A stretch of 64,000 nt of DNA. Source: Halobellus litoreus. GTDB lineage: Archaea > Halobacteriota > Halobacteria > Halobacteriales > Haloferacaceae. The stretch spans positions 682,001 through 746,000 of the forward strand of contig NZ_JANHAW010000001.1 of assembly GCF_024464595.1 (NCBI RefSeq), given 5' to 3'. This document shows, in pieces, positions 61,780-64,000 of the stretch. Within the stretch, counting starts at the first letter, position 1; every line of letters starts with the position of its first letter. The position numbers and the translations under genes were made by a program. Below the pieces are notes generated by a model. It worked only from the letters and a program-made list of their open reading frames with translations, was not told the DNA's origin and did no database searches.

Positions 61780-62124
61780 ATGTCACGCACGGAAGACCTC
61801 GCCGACCTCAAGGGAGCGTTGGGCGACCTGATCGAGGAAGCACCGGAACTCGAATCGTTCGTCGGGTTCGTGGAGTCCGCAGAGGCGACTGAGACCATCG
61901 ACAACAAGACGAAAGAACTGATGTCGCTGGCGATTTCGGTGGTAGTCAGGTGCGATCACTGCATCCTCTGGCACACCGACGCGGCGCTGGACGCCGGTGC
62001 GACGCACGAGGAGATCGTCGACGCGTTGAAAATCGCCGTCGTGATGGGCGGTGGCCCGGCGATGACCTATGCCGTCGAGGCCTACCGAACGCTCGAAGCG
62101 CTCGAAGCGGAACGGGCCGAATAG
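61780..62124 (+). CDS. Carboxymuconolactone decarboxylase family (AhpD-like) protein
   Basis: A 114-residue helical protein with the AhpD-type CxxC motif (VRCDHCILWH, residues about 48-57) and a conserved His nearby; these form a peroxidase or disulfide-relay site. A strong ATATATAC box lies 25-32 nt upstream of ATG 61780. It could serve in oxidative stress or have an unassigned role. Confidence 0.88.
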   Translation: MSRTEDLADLKGALGDLIEEAPELESFVGFVESAEATETIDNKTKELMSLAISVVVRCDHCILWHTDAALDAGATHEEIVDALKIAVVMGGGPAMTYAVEAYRTLEALEAERAE

Positions 62125-62281
62125 CCTCGAAGCCGATCGACAGCATATCGACAACGAATTTTCGGGACGCGTAGTAAGGCTCGGTGTCCCGCACGGTTTC
62201 CGGGGTCCGACCGGCGTACCGCCGTACCGGTGTCGCGTCCGCGTTTTCGCGACTCCCGCGTCGCCGGCCGCCCGCGAGCAC

Positions 62282-62974
62282 TCAGTCGCTGGCCCGTCCC
62301 TCGAACCGCGACGGCGGCGGATACTGCGGGTCGCGCTCCTCGGCGCCCGTTCCCGGCGCCTCCGAGTCCGTCGCTGCCCCGTTCGCCCGCCCCGTTCCGG
62401 CGTCGATCGGATCGGGCAGGACGCAGTGGTCGGCGCGACGGTTCACGTGCGCGTAGTCGCCCGGGGCGTTCGCGAGCGGGTGCGCGGGGTTCTCGCGGCC
62501 GTCGATGCGGGCCGCGCGGAGTTCCTCGAAGCCGGCGATGCGGGCGCGGATGCCGCGCCAGTGCGATTCGCTGCCCGAGGGGACCCGCTGGCGGCCGTTC
62601 GGTCGCCACTCGGTGTCGCCGCCCGACGCGGCGAGCACCTCGCCGTTCACCGCGGCCGCGAGGTGGTCGTGGTCGACGAGGACGCCGACGCGCGCGTTCG
62701 CCGGCGTTCTGGCCGCGAGGACGTCGAGACCGAGGTGCAGCGCGCGATACTCCGCGACGTTGTTGTTCGGGGCGGCGTCGGGCACGGAGATGCGCGCGAC
62801 GCGGGTGCCGTCCCGCGTTTCGATCACCGCGCCCAGTCCGCCGCCGTCGCGGCGATACGACCCGTCGGTCGCGACGTAGAAGTGTCGGTGGTGGGTGCGC
62901 GGCGGGTGCGCGATGTGCGGCGTCGGCGAGTCGTCGAACAGGTCACGGAGCGTCGGACGGCCGTGAGCGGCCAT
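62282..62974 (-). CDS. rnhA: Ribonuclease HI (archaeal, RnhA-like)
   Basis: A 230-residue protein. The RNase H core begins near residue 32 (FYVATDGSYRRDGGGLGAVI, with the first Asp), has the NNNVAEYRAL motif with the catalytic Glu (about residue 74), and LVDHDHLAAAVNGE with an Asp. It removes RNA from RNA-DNA hybrids. The N-terminal 30 residues and C-terminal low-complexity tail (about 190-230) are extensions. Confidence 0.85.
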   Translation of the reverse strand: MAAHGRPTLRDLFDDSPTPHIAHPPRTHHRHFYVATDGSYRRDGGGLGAVIETRDGTRVARISVPDAAPNNNVAEYRALHLGLDVLAARTPANARVGVLVDHDHLAAAVNGEVLAASGGDTEWRPNGRQRVPSGSESHWRGIRARIAGFEELRAARIDGRENPAHPLANAPGDYAHVNRRADHCVLPDPIDAGTGRANGAATDSEAPGTGAEERDPQYPPPSRFEGRASD

Positions 62975-63088
62975 ACCCCCGCTAGTTCGCGCGCGTTCTT
63001 AAAGATAACTCAGCCGACACCCCCGAAATACCGCCGCGTCCCCCATTCGGGCGGAATAATTAGACCGCCGGGCGACGAACCGACGCGT

Positions 63089-63610
63089 ATGGCCCGAATC
63101 CAGTCGCTGACGGCGCGGGAGTTGATGACGACTGACGTCGAGACCGTCTCGCCCGACGACGACGTGAGCGAGGTGCTCGGCCGGCTCGCCCGCGCGGACT
63201 TCAACGGCTTCCCCGTGGTCGACGAGGACGACGCGGTCGTCGGCATCGTCACCCAGCACGACCTCGTCGGTCTGTTCCAGACGAAGGATCGGACGCTGTG
63301 GATCCCCGTCGGCTTCCCGCCGTTCCTGGAGACGCTCACGTACGCGGTCGACATCTCCTGGGACGACCTGGACCTCGGGATCGACCTCCTGCGGAACACG
63401 AACCGGCCGATCCGGGAGGTGATGACCGAGGACGTCGTGACCGTCGCACCCGAGGCGTCGCTGGACGAGATTCTCGACCTCCTCGCCGACGAGGAGCGCG
63501 ACATCAACCGGCTGCCGGTCGTCGAGGACGGTGGACTCGTCGGCATCGTCGCCCGACAGGACGTCATCCGCGCGATCCGGGACGAGCGTCGGGAGGGCGG
63601 AGCGAGCTAG
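63089..63610 (+). CDS. CBS-pair domain protein
   Basis: A 173-residue protein made of two CBS domains (about 8-62 and 112-165): LMTTDVETVSPDDDVSEVLGRL... GFPVVDEDDAVVGIVTQHDL and VMTEDVVTVAPEASLDEILDLL..NRLPVVEDGGLVGIVARQDV. The Bateman module binds adenine nucleotides. ATAATTA 27-33 nt upstream supports ATG 63089; the frame is open much farther up. Confidence 0.92.
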   Translation: MARIQSLTARELMTTDVETVSPDDDVSEVLGRLARADFNGFPVVDEDDAVVGIVTQHDLVGLFQTKDRTLWIPVGFPPFLETLTYAVDISWDDLDLGIDLLRNTNRPIREVMTEDVVTVAPEASLDEILDLLADEERDINRLPVVEDGGLVGIVARQDVIRAIRDERREGGAS

Positions 63611-63828
63611 CGGATTCGGACTCGGATGACCATCACACAGGACCGATTCGTCCGGCCGCTCGGTGGTCGTGCCGTTCGCGGGTGAGGTGTCGTCCTGGAA
63701 GAGAGCGGGGGAGTCGGCCTCCGAAGAGGCAACAGTCGGCCTCAAAAAAGGTCGTGGCGTGCGCGCCGCGGACGGACAACCGTGTCGGCGAACGAAACGT
63801 TGAGGACACACGGGGCCACAGGTTCGCT

Positions 63829-64000
63829 GTGACCCGGTATCGAAACCTGCTCCTGTTCCTCCTCCTCGCCGCCGCGTGGGGCTCGGCCTTTATGGCGATC
63901 AAGGCCGGCCTGGCGTACATTCCGCCGGTGCTCTTCGCGGCGTTCCGCTACGACGTCGCCGGCGTGCTGATGCTCGCGTACGCGTTCTACGCCACAGACG
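63829..64000 (+). CDS. EamA/DMT family transporter (partial)
   Basis: The frame from GTG 63829 runs off the right edge (57 codons). The N-terminus shows a hydrophobic helix followed by AAAWGSAFMAIKAGLAYIPPVLFAAFRYDVAG, the standard opening of EamA/RhaT-type drug/metabolite transporters. It is likely a 10-helix exporter; substrate unknown. Confidence 0.8.
   Translation, partial: MTRYRNLLLFLLLAAAWGSAFMAIKAGLAYIPPVLFAAFRYDVAGVLMLAYAFYATD

Noticed and set aside
63611-63828. A gene between the CBS protein and the EamA gene
   Set aside because: Short frames only, no codon bias; AAAAAA run near 63745 looks like non-coding sequence.

Overview
The window is a piece of a haloarchaeal (class Halobacteria, Euryarchaeota) chromosome. 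The evidence is very high GC with strong GC3 bias, acidic proteins, archaeal information genes (ribosomal protein S17e, replication factor C large subunit), HMG-CoA synthase, an elongator tRNA-Met interrupted by an intron with a textbook bulge-helix-bulge, Tat-dependent lipoproteins, and many genes whose TATA-like box lies 25-32 nt before the start codon, as expected for leaderless mRNAs. No integrase, transposase gene, CRISPR array or rRNA was seen. Genus cannot be fixed from this piece.

Layout. 1-10 kb: partial TrkA-type protein, NSS transporter, small zinc-finger protein, biotin-dependent carboxylase beta subunit with its small PccX partner, S17e, a secreted PKD-repeat protein, a divergent Lrp regulator/carA pair around a perfect palindrome, and a DUF7115-like protein. 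10-21 kb: DUF5830 and TVP38-like genes, tRNA-Met(CAU) with an 81-nt intron, an SDR-pntAA-pntAB-pntB transhydrogenase operon, methenyl-H4MPT cyclohydrolase, an M48 protease, a GTPBP1-like GTPase, a membrane J-domain protein and a thioesterase. 21-29 kb: TrmB and HalOD1 regulators around an AT-rich poorly explained stretch, then the complete glycine cleavage operon gcvT-gcvH-gcvPA-gcvPB with overlapping stop/start codons and a palindrome at its promoter. 29-36 kb: CDGSH protein, a tungstate/molybdate-type ABC operon, an ArsR-ACR3 arsenic operon with inverted operator candidates, and an MFS transporter. 36-41 kb: an amidohydrolase plus MIP18-like pair, MscS channel, NYN protein, and a TatD-like hydrolase behind three 19-bp tandem repeats. 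41-46 kb: DUF2150 and two large surface proteins with pilin-like N-termini, the second carrying a long beta-solenoid of nine 46-residue repeats. 46-64 kb: HMG-CoA synthase, regulators, hydrolases, RfcL, a polar amino acid ABC operon, CtaA, M24 peptidase, malic enzyme fused to a phosphotransacetylase-like domain, a CMD protein, RNase HI, a CBS protein and a truncated EamA transporter.

How the parts fit together. Most genes are core haloarchaeal metabolism: one-carbon flow (GCV system and Mch), NADPH supply (transhydrogenase and malic enzyme), propionyl/acetyl-CoA carboxylation, the first mevalonate steps, pyrimidine/arginine precursors (carA). The most novel-looking content is the surface locus at 41.8-46.0 kb: a pilin-type N-terminus and a pilin-like beta domain fused to a repeat region predicted to be a stalk- or tip-like beta-helix, next to a second pilin-like protein whose C-terminal domain has unusual composition. 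Several clean palindromes or tandem repeats at promoters (carA/lrp, gcv, ars, the TatD-like gene, malic enzyme) are candidate operators with no described ligand.
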